A stretch of DNA of 64,000 bases from Pithys albifrons albifrons (Eukaryota; Chordata; Aves; Passeriformes; Thamnophilidae), in NCBI RefSeq assembly GCF_047495875.1, contig NC_092497.1:76369463-76433462 (forward strand), read 5' to 3'. The translations under genes were made by a program, and so were the position numbers. Under the pieces are notes generated by a model. It worked only from the letters and a program-made list of their open reading frames with translations. It made no database searches and was not told where the DNA came from. Shown one piece after another: positions 11,771 to 23,685 of this stretch; the stretch's first letter is position 1; every line of letters starts with the position of its first letter.

Positions 11771-14700
11771 GACTGGTTTTTACTTGACTTAATAAATAGC
11801 TTTATTACCAAATTAAAGTTTGGATTTTTTGTGAGAACACAGTTTTTTCCAGTATCTTTTGACAGAGCCCTCAGCTATGAGAAACTACTGACTGTAGATA
11901 CTCTCTGCCAGAATGATGAATCTATTTCCAGTAAGCTAGTTGCTTCATCTTCTTGCATATACTCTGGGGCATTTATCACATAACTCCCTTAATCCAAAAC
12001 AGTTGTGTACATATTTTGTAATTGATGAATTGCTGACAGTAAATAATATTCAAACAAAATCAACTATTTGTTAAATAAAAAAGTACTGTATAACAGTTTT
12101 TGTATCACAACATAACAGTTTTGTATTTACTGAGTCTTTTCACATGAACTAGTGTCATATAAAACTGTTGTTAACAATTATGACAACATTGACTATATAG
12201 CATTTCAGGTAAGATCACATTTACATTGCACTGTGTGTCAAATACTTTTGTCAATACAGTGAGTAATACTAGATCACTAGTCCTTGAAATAACATGTCAA
12301 TAAATGTGTGAAAATGAAGCAACTATTCTCCCATCAAATTCTGCTCTGCATTTAGATGAAATGTCTTGGTTATGTCTTTGAAGATTGGGTGTTGCTTCCT
12401 TTAGCTCTGATTGTAGCTGGCAGGCATTACATGTTCTTTGTGCATTACTTAAAGAGAACATCTATCTGCAGTGTATTCTCTGTCTTGTCTTCATAAATGG
12501 ATGCAGCTTTGGTGGGTTAGGCGTATTTTAGTATGTTGTTTGCATTTGATTAATTTGGTCTTACTGCTCTGTGTGTACATGTATCTTACCCCTACTACTG
12601 AAAATATGTGATAGATGCAGTGAATTGTTGGCTTCTGTTCTGTGAATATTAATCAATGAATATGCTCGTCTGCTTAATGGCTTTGCAGTGTAGGAGGCAG
12701 CCAAACTACTATAGCCTGCTTTTTTTGCTCTTTAATCATTATTGTGTAAGACACTGGCAAGAACAGTTTTTTCATCTATAAACACTATTTTATGCTTAAA
12801 CATATCTGTTGTTTGGTCAAAGTTATGAAATGTTGTTGCTTAATGAAATCCTGTTTTCATCATTTCCTGGTAAAGCAGTAGTAGAAGAGATAAAACACAA
12901 AAGGAAGGGAGAGATAATTAAGCAGAAAAAAATATTGGACATAGCATGTAAGGAGGAAGCAGAATATGCAGAGTCAGTAAATTCAGCTTCATATGGTTTC
13001 AGGTCATATGATTTGGACAAATAGTTTTCTTTAATGAAAAGCCAAACTGGACACTTTTCTAGATTCCCTGGCTGTGGTGAAAGGAATAATTTGTGACTAA
13101 AATATTCTTAAGGAGAATAAGAATAGACATTTGCTATGTTCAATGTATACTTGAAATGTGTATGAAAATAGATGTTGGTTAGAGTGTGACAGCTTATTTG
13201 AGTGAGAAATTAAAAGACATGTTCAATATTTAAATATAAAAGCACCAGTAAATGTGTGTTTGTGGTGATGTTGGTACAGCTCAGTATCAGAAGCAGAGTT
13301 TCTTAAAAACACAGCTCACATTTTTATGGCAAGTAGGTCTGCTATAAATTTGATAGATACAGCTTTAGTCATTCTCCATGAATCTTACCAGTGACACAGC
13401 CAAAGCTAATAGGAAGGCTTATGCTTCAGGTTTTATAGCATTATTTTGGGGGTTTTGGCAGGGGGTTGCTTTAGTGTGCATGCCCTGCCCCCTTCATAAA
13501 AATGCCCTTAGAGTGGGGCCTTTCTGTAAATTGTGCTGTTAGTGAAATTTTACCTCTAGCATTATCACTGCCTTAGCTCCACAAAACTAACAGAATTAAC
13601 AGAATTATTGAATGGGAATTCCTCTTGCTGTTGTCTGTTGCCCTTGACTTTTAGGAGAGTCTTGCTAAAAGCTTCTCAGACCTTATAGGATCATAGAGAA
13701 TATAACATTTTTTGTATTTACTAACATTTTGTTCTACAGGGGTTTATTTAATTGTTCTGAGTATAAGCATTTCTTTTAATTCCTCCAGTTTCTACCTGAA
13801 AAATATATATGTTTTTTTCACAGATTTTGTAATATTCTAGAAAGGTAGAAGGCAGAAATCCTCCAAACCATTTGCAGTGTTGTTTGATACATGTTCAAAG
13901 GCAGATCTGTTTTTATGGGAAGGAATACAGTAGTACTGAAGCTTGTAGTTTTTAAAAGTCAATAGTAGAAAGCTGAATCATTGAATCAAAAAAACTATTT
14001 CTTTGTTTCCAGTCAGTTTGTTTATCTCAGAGATGTAATTATAGTATTTTCAGGAAACATCAGTAAGATGATTTTATTGAATAGCTTCAATAAAATACTG
14101 GCTTAGTCCACCATTATCTAGTGGAAATTAATATATTTTGTTAGTTGAACACACACTGATTCAGTCTCGTACCACCTTGCTTTGATCAACTCCTATAAAT
14201 ATTTGTCTTGCATATATACATACATTTATATTTAATATATTAGCATGGTCAGAAATAGCTATTTGTAAAGAAAATTTTACTTACAGACTGTTTGTATAAA
14301 TTGTGTATTTGTTTCAGATCCAGGTCAAAATAGTAGACCTTGTGTATTTTTAAAATCCCTTCTCCTGGATAAAGGCTGTTTCCACTGTTTTAATTCCTAC
14401 AAACATCTGCTTCTGAGATTTGAATCTGCATCTTCCATTTTGATAACAATTAATTTCCCATTCTCATTCTTTGTTAGTTTTGAAATGTTAATTGTTAGTC
14501 CAGCTAAGAAATGTTCTGCTTGTTGACCTTCTGAAAATGCTGATGCGACATGGAAGTTTTTAACATGCTAAGAACAGCTAACCTGCCAATGTCCTTACCT
14601 AGTTTTTGTAATCATGCTTTAAGATTGCAACAATATGGAAGTATGAAGAGACAAAACCACAGCTTCTTAGAGACCTCTTCTAGTAGTAGTTTTAGTTCAG

Positions 14701-15179
14701 TTTACATAAAAATGTTGTCCCTAAGGTGCACATTCTAGTATGTAGTACAGTCTCGTTAGGGTATATATTCCTTTTTAAGTATAGTTCTTCAAAAGAGGTG
14801 GTTGATATCACAAAAATATACAGTGTTAAAAAGAAGCAGAGGTTTTGGATATGCTGATTACTGTCAAGTAGTTTCATTCAGCTTTTGCCTGATATGAGTA
14901 AGGTAACTTGTCTGTAATAGAATGAAATCTGTATTAATAGTAACTCTTTTTCAGTTACTTATGTGTCTTTGTAAGAAACAGGACAATTGATTTCAACTAA
15001 GATGAAGTTTAAAAAACTGAAGAAGGCTTTTGGTTATGCCTTTGTCCTAATGTAATTTCTGTATGTTCATGTAATTGTTTATGGAATGTAAAATGAAAAT
15101 ACTTAAACTGGACAGTGCATCTGCATTTGTGGGAAATGGGAAATTAATACCTGCATTTTTCTCTTTTTATAAACTGTAG

Positions 15180-15367
15180 GTGGGACACAGAGATTACCTC
15201 GCACAATTGGAGTGTCATTGGCAAAAGAACTAATCTTCTCTGCACGTATTGTAGATGGTGAGGAAGCAAAATCAATAGGATTGATTAGCCACGTGGTAGA
15301 ACAGAATGAAGCAGGGGATGCTGCATACAAAAGAGCATTAGCTCTGGCAAGAGAATTCTTACCTCAG
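15180..15367 (+). CDS. AUH: AUH exon: crotonase-fold segment of 3-methylglutaconyl-CoA hydratase
   Basis: AUH hydrates 3-methylglutaconyl-CoA to HMG-CoA in mitochondrial leucine breakdown and also binds AU-rich RNA. This 188-nt exon starts after an AG acceptor at 15178-15179, preceded by a T-rich tract. Its first two bases complete a glycine codon begun in the previous exon (phase 1), and it ends exactly at CAG before a GTATAA donor at 15368. The translation reads GGTQRLPR early, then [10 protein letters not shown], then an acidic [16 protein letters not shown], and ends REFLPQ. This is the conserved crotonase stretch just after the active-site glycine loop, and it is close to human AUH throughout as I recall it. 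The catalytic glutamates and the RNA-binding helix belong to exons outside the window. ECHDC2 and ECHS1 fit worse because of the GLISHV..EQN and AREFLPQ segments. Confidence 0.95.
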
Positions 15368-17002
15368 GTATAACACGATATTTTGATTTGGGATTTTAGT
15401 TTTTACCAAATAGTAAGACTGAAAAATAAACAACTGTATTTAAAAAACTGTCTTGAAGTTATATATTAAAAATCCATGCTTGCTAAGTCTTCTAACTGGT
15501 TTATTGAGTGATGTTATTTGGTACTTATTTCATAGTGAAGAAACCCCCATCAAACCTCTTCTCATCATGATCTGGTCTGTGTTTTCATTGCATATTTTGG
15601 CTTTCAACTTTTAAACAAAAAACCACACAGGTTTTATTTTTAGTATAGCAATTGCCTTAATAGGTTATTCTGTTGCTGTTGAACACTTCAGAAGACAGGT
15701 AAAAAAGTCCATTTGAGAGTGGATGTATTTCAGTGTAACTACTGTTTTGAAAACATAAAGCTAAATGGAATTTCAGTAGTAAAATGAGACCCATTTACTT
15801 GTGGAAAATTTGCTGTCTGTTCTTTGTGTATATGCTTGATGAAAGATTCATGCTCTTATTATCATTCTTTCTAAGTGACATTCTGTCTTAGTCTTTCATA
15901 AAAGAATTGACGTGGAATTTGCTGAATTCCTGTGCTTTAAAACTTAAAAATTTTAGTAAGAAGTGCAAGTATGATCTTTATGGTAGTAGCTGATTGCTAC
16001 CTGTTCCCCTGTTACCATAGTCTGCAAACTGTTAATTCAGAGTAGGGATGTGAGTTTGGAGCTTTTGATAAACCTACTTTTCAGGTAAGGGGTCCAAGGT
16101 AACAAATACATAGGAGGCAGAAGAAGAAAATAATTAGTAAAACCACATTATTGGATCACAGCTGTAATGGCCAAAATTTTTCATTGAAAATGTAAAATGT
16201 TATAGCTTAAATGTGGCATTTAACAGTGGTTATTTCTGTATTAAACATCATCATAGAAAGACAAATATGAAAAATACAGTAAAATTTTTAACATACAGTG
16301 AATCTGGAATGTTTACTAATAGTTACAACTTTTCATTGGATCCAGCTCAAAATCAATTGGCTTTTCCCAAATCAGAACACCATTTTTCTAAAGCAATACC
16401 TGAATGTCCAGAAGCTGATGCTGGTGAATAGGCACAGGACTCAGACCATCCCAAAGATGTCTTCTTGTTTTGCAGCACACTGGAGGCAAGTGTGGCAATC
16501 CCTCTGCTCACTGCGGACTTCAGTTACATATAGAAGAGTGTCAGCACTTGTCTAGTGCAGGTTTTGCAGGGATGTACTTCAGGTTTCAAGCTGCATCAGT
16601 TAATGTTATTCCATTATCACATCTGTCTCCATTGTGTGATAGTAGGGACATAGGGTTGACCTTGTGAAGACCTATAATGATGTATCTTAAGGTGGCCATT
16701 CTGAGCCTTGTTTTGAAGGGGATTGATGAAACTCTGCAAATGTGGATGCACTCAGCACCTTTGAAACATAAGCCAAACACAATGCTTTAATTAAGTTCTT
16801 TTGAAAATAGTATACTTGTGCTTTTTCTCAATATTTAGGCTATCAGCTTGGAAGCAGAAGACTACTATAGCAGTGAAATACAGGATATTTAACCTTTTAA
16901 TGAGAGTCCAAAATCTAGGTCCCAGTATAAGAAATTGATGTGCACTGTCGAAATACATACCTTGTAGGTATGATCATGACTAAAATTCTTCTTTCGTTTT
17001 AG
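15368..17002 (+). other. AUH: AUH intron (1635 bp)
   Basis: The intron runs from a GTATAA donor to a TTTTAG acceptor preceded by a CTTCTTTCGTTTT pyrimidine tract. It is AT-rich, and the open frames inside it resemble no known protein. I see no repeat or RNA gene in it. Confidence 0.9.
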
Positions 17003-17053
17003 GGACCAGTAGCAATGAGAGTTGCAAAACTGGCTATCAATCAGGGAATGGAG
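17003..17053 (+). CDS. AUH: AUH exon (17 codons), helix of the C-terminal region
   Basis: A 51-nt exon in phase 0 at both ends, with acceptor AG at 17001-17002 and donor GTAAGG at 17054. It encodes GPVAMRVAKLAINQGME, identical as far as I recall to the human AUH segment. In crotonase-fold enzymes this stretch begins the C-terminal helices, which pack onto neighbouring subunits of the trimer (hexamer in AUH). The small exon was found by homology and splice consensus, since it is too short to stand out as an open frame. Confidence 0.95.
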
Positions 17054-18807
17054 GTAAGGATCTGTAGTTGCCATGAGTCTAAGCAGAAATCAGGTTGGCA
17101 ATAGTTCTATTTTTTTCTAGAACTGTTTTAATTTCTCACTGTGTAATCTTTCAAAATCTATTTGGTCAAAACTTTCAAAAGGATTAAATGCAACTTTTTA
17201 AGATCTCAGACTCCTGAGATGCTGAGGTCTGTAACAAGGCTTAGTAACCTCATATATGTCAAGGAGTAGTGCACTCTGCTAATTATTACTAGAAAGTAAA
17301 TATAAGCTAGTATGAACAAACTGTATTTCAAATCCTGTGTGGGAAAAATGATCAAAGTTATATTCTATCAGGTCTGTCAATGGTTCAGTTTAGTAACTAA
17401 AAAAATAAAAGGCTGAAGGCATATTATTTGTTTTTAATAGTTACATAGAGCTTAGCATTAGAATTGTATCTGGAGCCTCATTTCATGTTTGATTCTGATT
17501 GCCACTCCTTTTTGTACTCTATTGACTTATGTCTAAAGCACACTAAAATCCAGGCCTAAGAACATCTGGGCATGTGGTTTGCTTTAGGCATATGGATCCT
17601 CTTGCTGAGTTCAGCAGGACTGTTCATACTTTGTTAGGCTCTGCAGCAGAACACCCTATGGCTCAACCTGGTAATAGGGAAAGGGATCACACTGTATGTA
17701 ACATCTGAATTGAAGAAGGCAAATTTAAAAATGCTCCTTTTTTTCTTGTAAGTCCCAAAAGGAACCAGCAATATAATTGAGTTCCACCAGTAAGTTGTAG
17801 TCTGAGAACCAAACTCGAGTGCTATTGTGCAAATAGTATGTTTGTTAGGTTTCCATAGCAAGTAATTATGGAATTCATGATTTCATTCAAGGTTCAAAGT
17901 GCCACAAGATAAAGTATCTGGATACTAGGTATAGTGGACTGAAAGGTCAAAATAATGATGTTTATAGAATTACAGACATTAGGGTTAGAAAGACACTGAA
18001 TAATCATCTCTAGTTCAATCTTGAGGCCCCAAGACAAGATCTACTACATCAAAACGTAGCAAGCTAAATGTTCTTCCAAGCTGTTGTTATAAAGCTTCTA
18101 TGGTACAGATTTCACAGCTTCCTTTGGCAGCCTATCTTGTATCTTATCTCACCTTGAAAATTGCTTGTGGTGCATGGTTGGTTACAGTCCTTCCAGTGGT
18201 CAAGTGGAGAACTACTGAGTTCTGCAGCAACTGATTCTTAGGACAGATGGAGAAATAGTGAGGACAAAATTCAGCTCTTTCAACTGTTCAGGCCAGGTCA
18301 CACAGAAAATAAATGTATTAAAACAGATGATGATGCAGGATGGCCATTGGCCTCTCTTTTTTTACTATTTTAAATCCCTTTAAGCTTGGGTTTGGGTTTT
18401 CTGTGTCATGGCATCATGTTTTTATATGACATTTTGAAGATAACTTGTTTCAGAACAATTTTTAAATAATCTTGTAATGCATGTCTTCACCTGTAGTAAA
18501 TGAAATTATTACAAATGTGCAGGTAGCCAATGGTTTTTACCTAGATGATTCATAGTAAAGAGCATACATTTTTGAGTGTGTTATATACTAATTGTATTGC
18601 CAAATAAGGGAGCTGTTACAGAAATACTATCCACTGTCACCACATGTCAGTGTAACATTTCTATGGTAAAGCAGCATAGAAAAACTTTGCAGAAGTGTTT
18701 TAATATGTGACATATAGAAACACAGTAGTATCTATGTTAGGTGTCTGGAAATAACATATAATAAACACAAAAATATTCCTTTAAAAACATTGTATTCTTT
18801 TCCTCAG
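17054..18807 (+). other. AUH: AUH intron (1754 bp)
   Basis: The intron has a GTAAGG donor and a TTCTTTTCCTCAG acceptor. It contains an ancient CR1 fragment at about 17961-18170, listed separately. The remainder is AT-rich and shows nothing recognisable. Confidence 0.9.
17961..18170 (-). mobile_element. Ancient CR1-like LINE fragment (3' end, reversed)
   Basis: Read on the + strand, the left end has the decayed complement of a CR1 tail (ATAGAATTACAGACATTAGG), then a GGTTAGAAAGACACTGAA-like block and an ATCATCTCTAGTTCAATC block. These correspond to the usual ATAGAATCATAGAAT, GGTTGGAAGGGACCTT and ATCATCTAGTTCCAACC of reversed CR1 3' ends. Divergence is high, so the right-hand border is approximate. 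It is probably a much older insertion than the CR1 copies at 46-48 kb. Confidence 0.6.
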
Positions 18808-18855
18808 GTCGACTTAGTAACAGGTTTAGCAATTGAAGAAGCTTGTTATGCTCAG
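18808..18855 (+). CDS. AUH: AUH exon (16 codons), C-terminal helix
   Basis: A 48-nt exon, phase 0 to phase 0, with a CTCAG acceptor ending at 18807 and a GTATG donor at 18856. It encodes VDLVTGLAIEEACYAQ, which matches the AUH C-terminal region as I recall it. The GLAIEEACYAQ helix is a family hallmark that leads into the last exon. It joins in frame with both neighbours, so the gene appears intact. Confidence 0.95.
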
Positions 18856-19743
18856 GTATGTAAATATGATTACATGAAAAAACCACAGAAAAGAGGCTTT
18901 GTTGGTGCCTATTAGGAAATATGAACATTCAAGTAGAAATTGCTCTATAATTTCTTTTGAAAACTTTTTTACGTTGTATTTAGAGTTTCCATCTATTTAT
19001 TCTGATTTTGTAAGGAATTTAAGGAAGGAGGTGTAGTTCAGGAGGATAACATTTCTGTGCCAGGACTGTTATGGTGAAGGTAGTAGGGCGCTACCAGCCA
19101 TATACCTACCCATTTGTACCCTACCATGCATCTAGTTCCAGAACTGCCTTGCTTTTGCTTTGTTTTCATTTAACATGAAATAACATACAAGACAGTTCAC
19201 TAACATGCCACTAATGGCATATGTGCTAGTCAATAGAAAAATTGAGACCTGAGAATGATGTGTTTGAGATTGCACGTTCTAGGACTTTGAGGAAGTTTTT
19301 GATGGTGGAAATAGAAGCATTAACATTAGATGCTTACTTAAGACATATGGTGATCTAGTGAATAACCTTTTTCCCCAAAAAAATCTGAAAAGAACACAAC
19401 AACAACAACAAAAACAACAACCAAACAAACAAAAAACCCCACACAAAATTAAAACCCAAACAAAGAAACACACCACCGAAACATCAAAAACAAACTTTAA
19501 AGAGTTTCTTACAGATGCCTGTTTGGAGAAAAAGTATTCCTTTCTCCTCTCAAATTGTTTCTTGGCCTTATGTCATGACTTTGAAGTGTCTGGTGCTTTC
19601 CTGTCTCTGACTAGATAGCATTAATTTTTCTGCTGTATTATATGTTGCATCTGGATATATTGAAAAAGAAGGATTTGTATGAAAATATTTTTCTTGGTAT
19701 TGTTTTTGGTGTCAATAATGAATTGTTACTCTGCTCATTGCAG
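18856..19743 (+). other. AUH: AUH last intron (888 bp) with A/C-rich tract
   Basis: The intron has a GTATG donor and a CATTGCAG acceptor. Its main feature is the A/C-rich low-complexity tract at 19377-19496, listed separately. No coding or RNA gene is visible. Confidence 0.9.
19377..19496 (+). repeat. (CAA)n / A-C-rich low-complexity tract
   Basis: This stretch of about 120 bases is made almost wholly of A and C. It has a (CAA)n core near 19397-19411, followed by CAAAC and AAACCC units. The + strand carries long A-runs and is almost free of G. The 86-residue glutamine/lysine-rich open frame through it (19358-19618) is a composition artefact. Confidence 0.85.
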
Positions 19744-19821
19744 ACTATTCCAACAAAAGATAGAATTGAAGGTCTTCTTGCATTTAAGGAGAAGAGACCT
19801 CCTCGCTACAAGGGAGAATAA
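19744..19821 (+). CDS. AUH: AUH last coding exon with stop codon
   Basis: The exon starts after a TTGCAG acceptor and reads [25 protein letters not shown], then stops at TAA (19819-19821). To stay within the length limit: the key parts are [16 protein letters not shown] and the C-terminal PPRYKGE. The FxEKRxPxYKG ending is the general C-terminus of enoyl-CoA hydratases, and [19 protein letters not shown] is specific to AUH. The end falls where vertebrate AUH proteins end, so the protein terminus is complete. With the three upstream exons it gives about 120 residues of the roughly 340-residue protein. Confidence 0.95.
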   Translation, partial: TIPTKDRIEGLLAFKEKRPPRYKGE

Positions 19822-20325
19822 AAGAATCTGATGCCTTTAAAATACAGGGGGATAAAAGTACTTCTATGAGGACCATTAAGGTGCACTTTGCATCCGCGCC
19901 TGGAATATCACAATCACCAAAGTAACAGCAAATTATACAGATGTTACATTTTGAATGTGTCCATGCTTGTACAAGGCCCAGATAGAAATGTGTGTCAATT
20001 CATGCTCATTACAGTTTCTGATGGTAGATCTGTGTGCTGACAAGGTCACAGGTTCATGCAGCATTTTTAAAATTTTGCGTGTGAAACATACCATTGCACA
20101 ATTGAAAAAGTTCTGTAAATTCTTTACATAGACAAAACATATATGTGATGCTACGCATAAATCTATTGTATGATTTTATCAAAGCAAAAGCAACTACTGA
20201 ACACCAAAAATAAGCAATTGTACCAAATATGCATTTAAATTACTCTGCATATCAGTAAAAAATATATTTGAGTATTCTACCTGAATGTGTACATTGATAA
20301 TAAAGCTAAGGGAAATGAAAAGGAT
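19822..20325 (+). other. AUH: AUH 3' untranslated region (shortest form)
   Basis: This is the sequence after the AUH stop up to just past the first canonical poly(A) signal. It is AT-rich and has no open frame of note. The end is an estimate (signal plus about 20 bases), and longer forms are possible, using signals at 20906 or 21201. Confidence 0.65.
20299..20304 (+). terminator. AUH: Poly(A) signal AATAAA, proximal, for AUH
   Basis: A canonical hexamer 478 bases after the stop codon, followed at about 20325-20335 by a GT-rich stretch (TTATTGTTTGG) of the kind bound by CstF. This is the best candidate for the main AUH mRNA end. Confidence 0.65.
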
Positions 20326-20905
20326 TATTGTTTGGAAAATTTTAAGCTTAGTTTATCTTATTTACACTATTCTAAGTAAAATGAAATCCACTTTAGCACA
20401 TAATGGTATCCTTATGATGAAGTCATTGCCATTATATTAATTTAATTGTATTAAATGAAGACATTTTTGAGGCTAGCCTTTAATTATGCATTTGTATGTG
20501 TTAAACCTGTCTTTGTCTTGCATTCTTCCAGTGTATCATCTGATCAGCACTGTCAGCTGAAGGAACTTTATTTCACTTGACCCAGTTATTTCAAAATTTT
20601 ATGTTTGTATTAAAGATGGTTGTGGAGGGATGTGACTAATGCGCTGTTAAAGAAACCAGAATTATCTTAATCTCCAGAATATTCCTTTTGCAGATTCTAA
20701 GAATTTATATTTATATACAACAGGGGTGATATTGAAATGTTCTTTATTCTGTGGTGGCCTCAGAGTATATTGAAAGAGAAATGCAGTAGGTTACCAGATG
20801 AGAAAACTGTTGTGATTCATACTGTATATTGGCAGAGGACATGGCATATACAGCAAATGTCTGGAAATAACCTTGTAGAAAGTATTTTTGTTAACTTGAC
20901 TGGAA

Positions 20906-20911
20906 AATAAA
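20906..20911 (+). terminator. AUH: Poly(A) signal AATAAA, middle, possible AUH alternative end
   Basis: A canonical hexamer about 1.1 kb after the AUH stop, with a T-rich downstream element (CTGTCTTTTTAT) about 25 bases later. It would give a longer 3'UTR. Confidence 0.4.
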
Positions 20912-21200
20912 CACGGCTTAGCAGTCAGAGGCTGTCTTTTTATATGAGAAGAAATTTATTTGTGTTTGGTTACCATTGGCTCATGAAACTTTTGAATACT
21001 TTGCTGTTTCTGCAACATTAACTGTGGTCACTGTTGATATCTATGATGATAAAGCAGCTCATCAACATGAAATGAAAAGAACTCACTTACATTCACATTT
21101 AGACATACCATTACATGTAAATTGATTATAACTGGTAGAGCTCACACTTTGTTGACTGGTAAACTTGCTGAGTCGATCATTTCATGCACAATAATTTGCA

Positions 21201-21206
21201 AATAAA
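21201..21206 (+). terminator. AUH: Poly(A) signal AATAAA, distal, possible AUH alternative end
   Basis: A canonical hexamer about 1.4 kb after the AUH stop, followed by a GT-rich stretch (GGTGCTTGTTTTGAT) within 20 bases. It would give the longest of three possible 3'UTRs. Confidence 0.4.
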
Positions 21207-23586
21207 GTACTGGTGCTTGTTTTGATAGTCAGATAAAGCCTAGAGGGTCATTTTCTTTTGTTTTTGAAATGCTAACATGTCATTTTCATTTTTACTGACT
21301 AGGAAATAATTATGTTAATAGGAAAAAGATTGTTACGTCTGTGCTGATAGATTTTTGTTTTATAACTTTGACATACAGTCTGGTTGTCGAGCTGCCTTTT
21401 TTCCTAACAACCATCGATTAAGTAACTTCTGTGAATATCTATTTAAAAACATCTAATCCCCTTAAATACTGTGGCATAAGACTGTGTAGATTCATGCCTT
21501 TAACTAGTATTTTTGATTTCAAAAAGTAATTTTGCTGTCACAGATCTCTCCATTCCTTTTCTCAGAAGGTAATGTCATATCATAGCAATTTGAGTCCCTT
21601 CTTTGAAGTCAGCAGTTTGAATAGTATTACAAAGTGAGTGTCAGTAGTGCAATTTTTAAAGGTACTTTGGAGTGATGTTGAAATAGTTCTGAAGGAACAA
21701 TATTTTAGCAAAAGCTGTGTTAATCACTTTCTCTGTTGCTAAGTGATGTGTTATGATGGCTGTAGTTCTTGTGATTAATTGCAATATTAGAACTCTGCTT
21801 CCAGAAGAGGGTGACTTGTAACAGAAATGCTCTTATAAAGGCTGACTTTTCCATGTGAAAGGTATGATCTGGCAAATCATCCTTCAAGCACTCATGCTCC
21901 ACTCCTTCAGTTCCTGGTAAAGCCATGCTTTTCTCCACAATACTTCATGGATGAGTGAGCCCTGGTCCCTGCTCATCTCCTGAAAGGTTGTCTCATGTCC
22001 CCTACACATAAGCATCTCTTTCTCCTGCTCCTGCTGAGCTCAAGTGCATAATGAGTTCTTCTGTGCTTCGCTGAGTTGGATATTGAAAAGTTCGAAAACA
22101 GGTAGGTCCATTACCTTCAGCTGAATAACCTTTCAATGGTGTAAGTTTAACTTAGTAAATTGCCTAGAAATTCTCAGTTTCATGCAGAAGTTATTCTGTG
22201 ACTTTATGTAACACATAACCCTAGTCTTCAATCTATCATGCTATTTGTATTTTCAATATTATTGAAGTAACTCAAAATTCTTAGTAGTTTTACTAAATTT
22301 CTGGATAGATTTCTAGATTGTCTACAGGGCTTAAATCAGTTCAATACTTTTGAGTAGCGCACCTGCTATGAAGAAAAGTAATGTTCTATTTATTCTAGGG
22401 TTATGTAATGATACAGTTAAGAGTTCTATGGAACATTCCTATGACATTTGCCAAGCCATTGGTACCCAATTGTTGCTGAAATTCTGTTCAGTCTATGTGC
22501 AATTACTCCTAGTTCATATCAGTGCTTTTCTAGAACTGCATTTAACCAGCTGCATTCAGAATAGTAAACATCAGGATGTATCATTCTCAGCTGCATCATA
22601 TTTTACTTGGTCATTTCTCTTTGATGCATTTAATCATAGTCCAATTTGTTGAAGAAAACAACACAGGAGAGGGCAGAACATCATGCTATTTGGAGTCTGG
22701 TTTTGGGAGACCTTGGGAGTAAAGTAAGATGTTTGATCGCAGGGTCACTTCACATACAAATCCAACTCATAGATGCAATGTGAAAAGAGTAATTAAAATG
22801 CCTTAATTTACCAATGCGTAGTTTCTATTTCCTTCCTTTTTCATGCACAGAAATCCCTGAAAAGGTGTCTGCTGATGTTAGAGAGAGGATTTATTTACAA
22901 TTCTTAAAAATGTGCTTGAAAATTACTGTTCTTTTGTGTGGAGTGCATTGAACAAAATGTGCTTTCATGTCTCATTTGTGGAATTTTAGCCTTGTTCGTG
23001 TAACTTATGATGCTGCTTTAAAGCTATAGGGCTTCACTGTCTACTGAGGATGATACAGTCAGTATACTCGAGGTGTGATAATGTTCGTGATGATATGGTT
23101 ATTTTAAGATGTTCTTTTTCTGTACACTTTTAGAACTGTCTCCAAAAATGAGAAAAAGCGTAATTGCAGGCAGATAAACTAAAAGGAGAGTGGCGTTCAG
23201 CTAAAGGTAATGAAATTCCTCTTGTGTAATACAATAGCTAGTTTTTTGTTTGTGCCCTTTTTTTCCTGTTGGCTTTTCTTTCCTCTGAGTCTGGAGTTCA
23301 GACATGACTGTGCAGGGAATACTTTGAAGTATTTTTATGGGTTGTTTTCACTTTAAGAACATTGGTATTTTATAAGCAAAGTTAGTAAAGTTTAAAACAA
23401 TTTCCTGAAAGGTTTTTGAAAGATGTAATTAGAGATTACCATGTTATCACTAAATATTAGGTGATATACCTTTTTATTGTATATGTAAATCATGTTCAGT
23501 TTCAACCTTGGAACAGAGTTCAATAGAAGTTTCTTTAGATATGCAGAATGTGCTGTGTTTGCGTAGTGTACTCATTATGCTTTATA

Positions 23587-23685
23587 ATATATGTGTGTGT
23601 ATATGGACATATGCATATATATGCATGCATTTATATGTGTATATGTATCTATATGTGTATATGCATATGCATATGCGTACATATA
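23587..23685. repeat. Alternating TA/TG/CA tract, Z-DNA prone
   Basis: About 100 bases of alternating purine and pyrimidine (ATATGTGT, ATGCATATGC units) with several short palindromes such as ATGCATGCAT. It is a degenerate (TG/TA)n microsatellite. The overlapping open frames rich in Y, I, C and M are translations of this repeat. Confidence 0.85.

Larger units (their letters stand above)
1..15179 (+). other. AUH: AUH intron (3' part of a large intron)
   Basis: This whole stretch precedes the first recognisable AUH exon and ends in a pyrimidine-rich tract and an AG acceptor at 15178-15179. I looked for the preceding AUH exon, which in known AUH proteins encodes the segment with KMGLVETKLAIIPG, and found no matching translation with splice sites. 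The intron therefore probably starts before the window and is longer than 15 kb. Apart from the repeats and the CpG-dense patch listed separately, the sequence is AT-rich, broken by stops in all frames and unremarkable. The intron extent is an inference from the missing exon. Confidence 0.75.

Noticed and set aside
15103..15330. 75-codon minus-strand frame
   Set aside because: It is the antisense shadow of the AUH exon at 15180-15367.
19279..19476. Cysteine/phenylalanine-rich minus-strand frame
   Set aside because: It is the translation of the complement of the A/C-rich repeat tract, not a gene.
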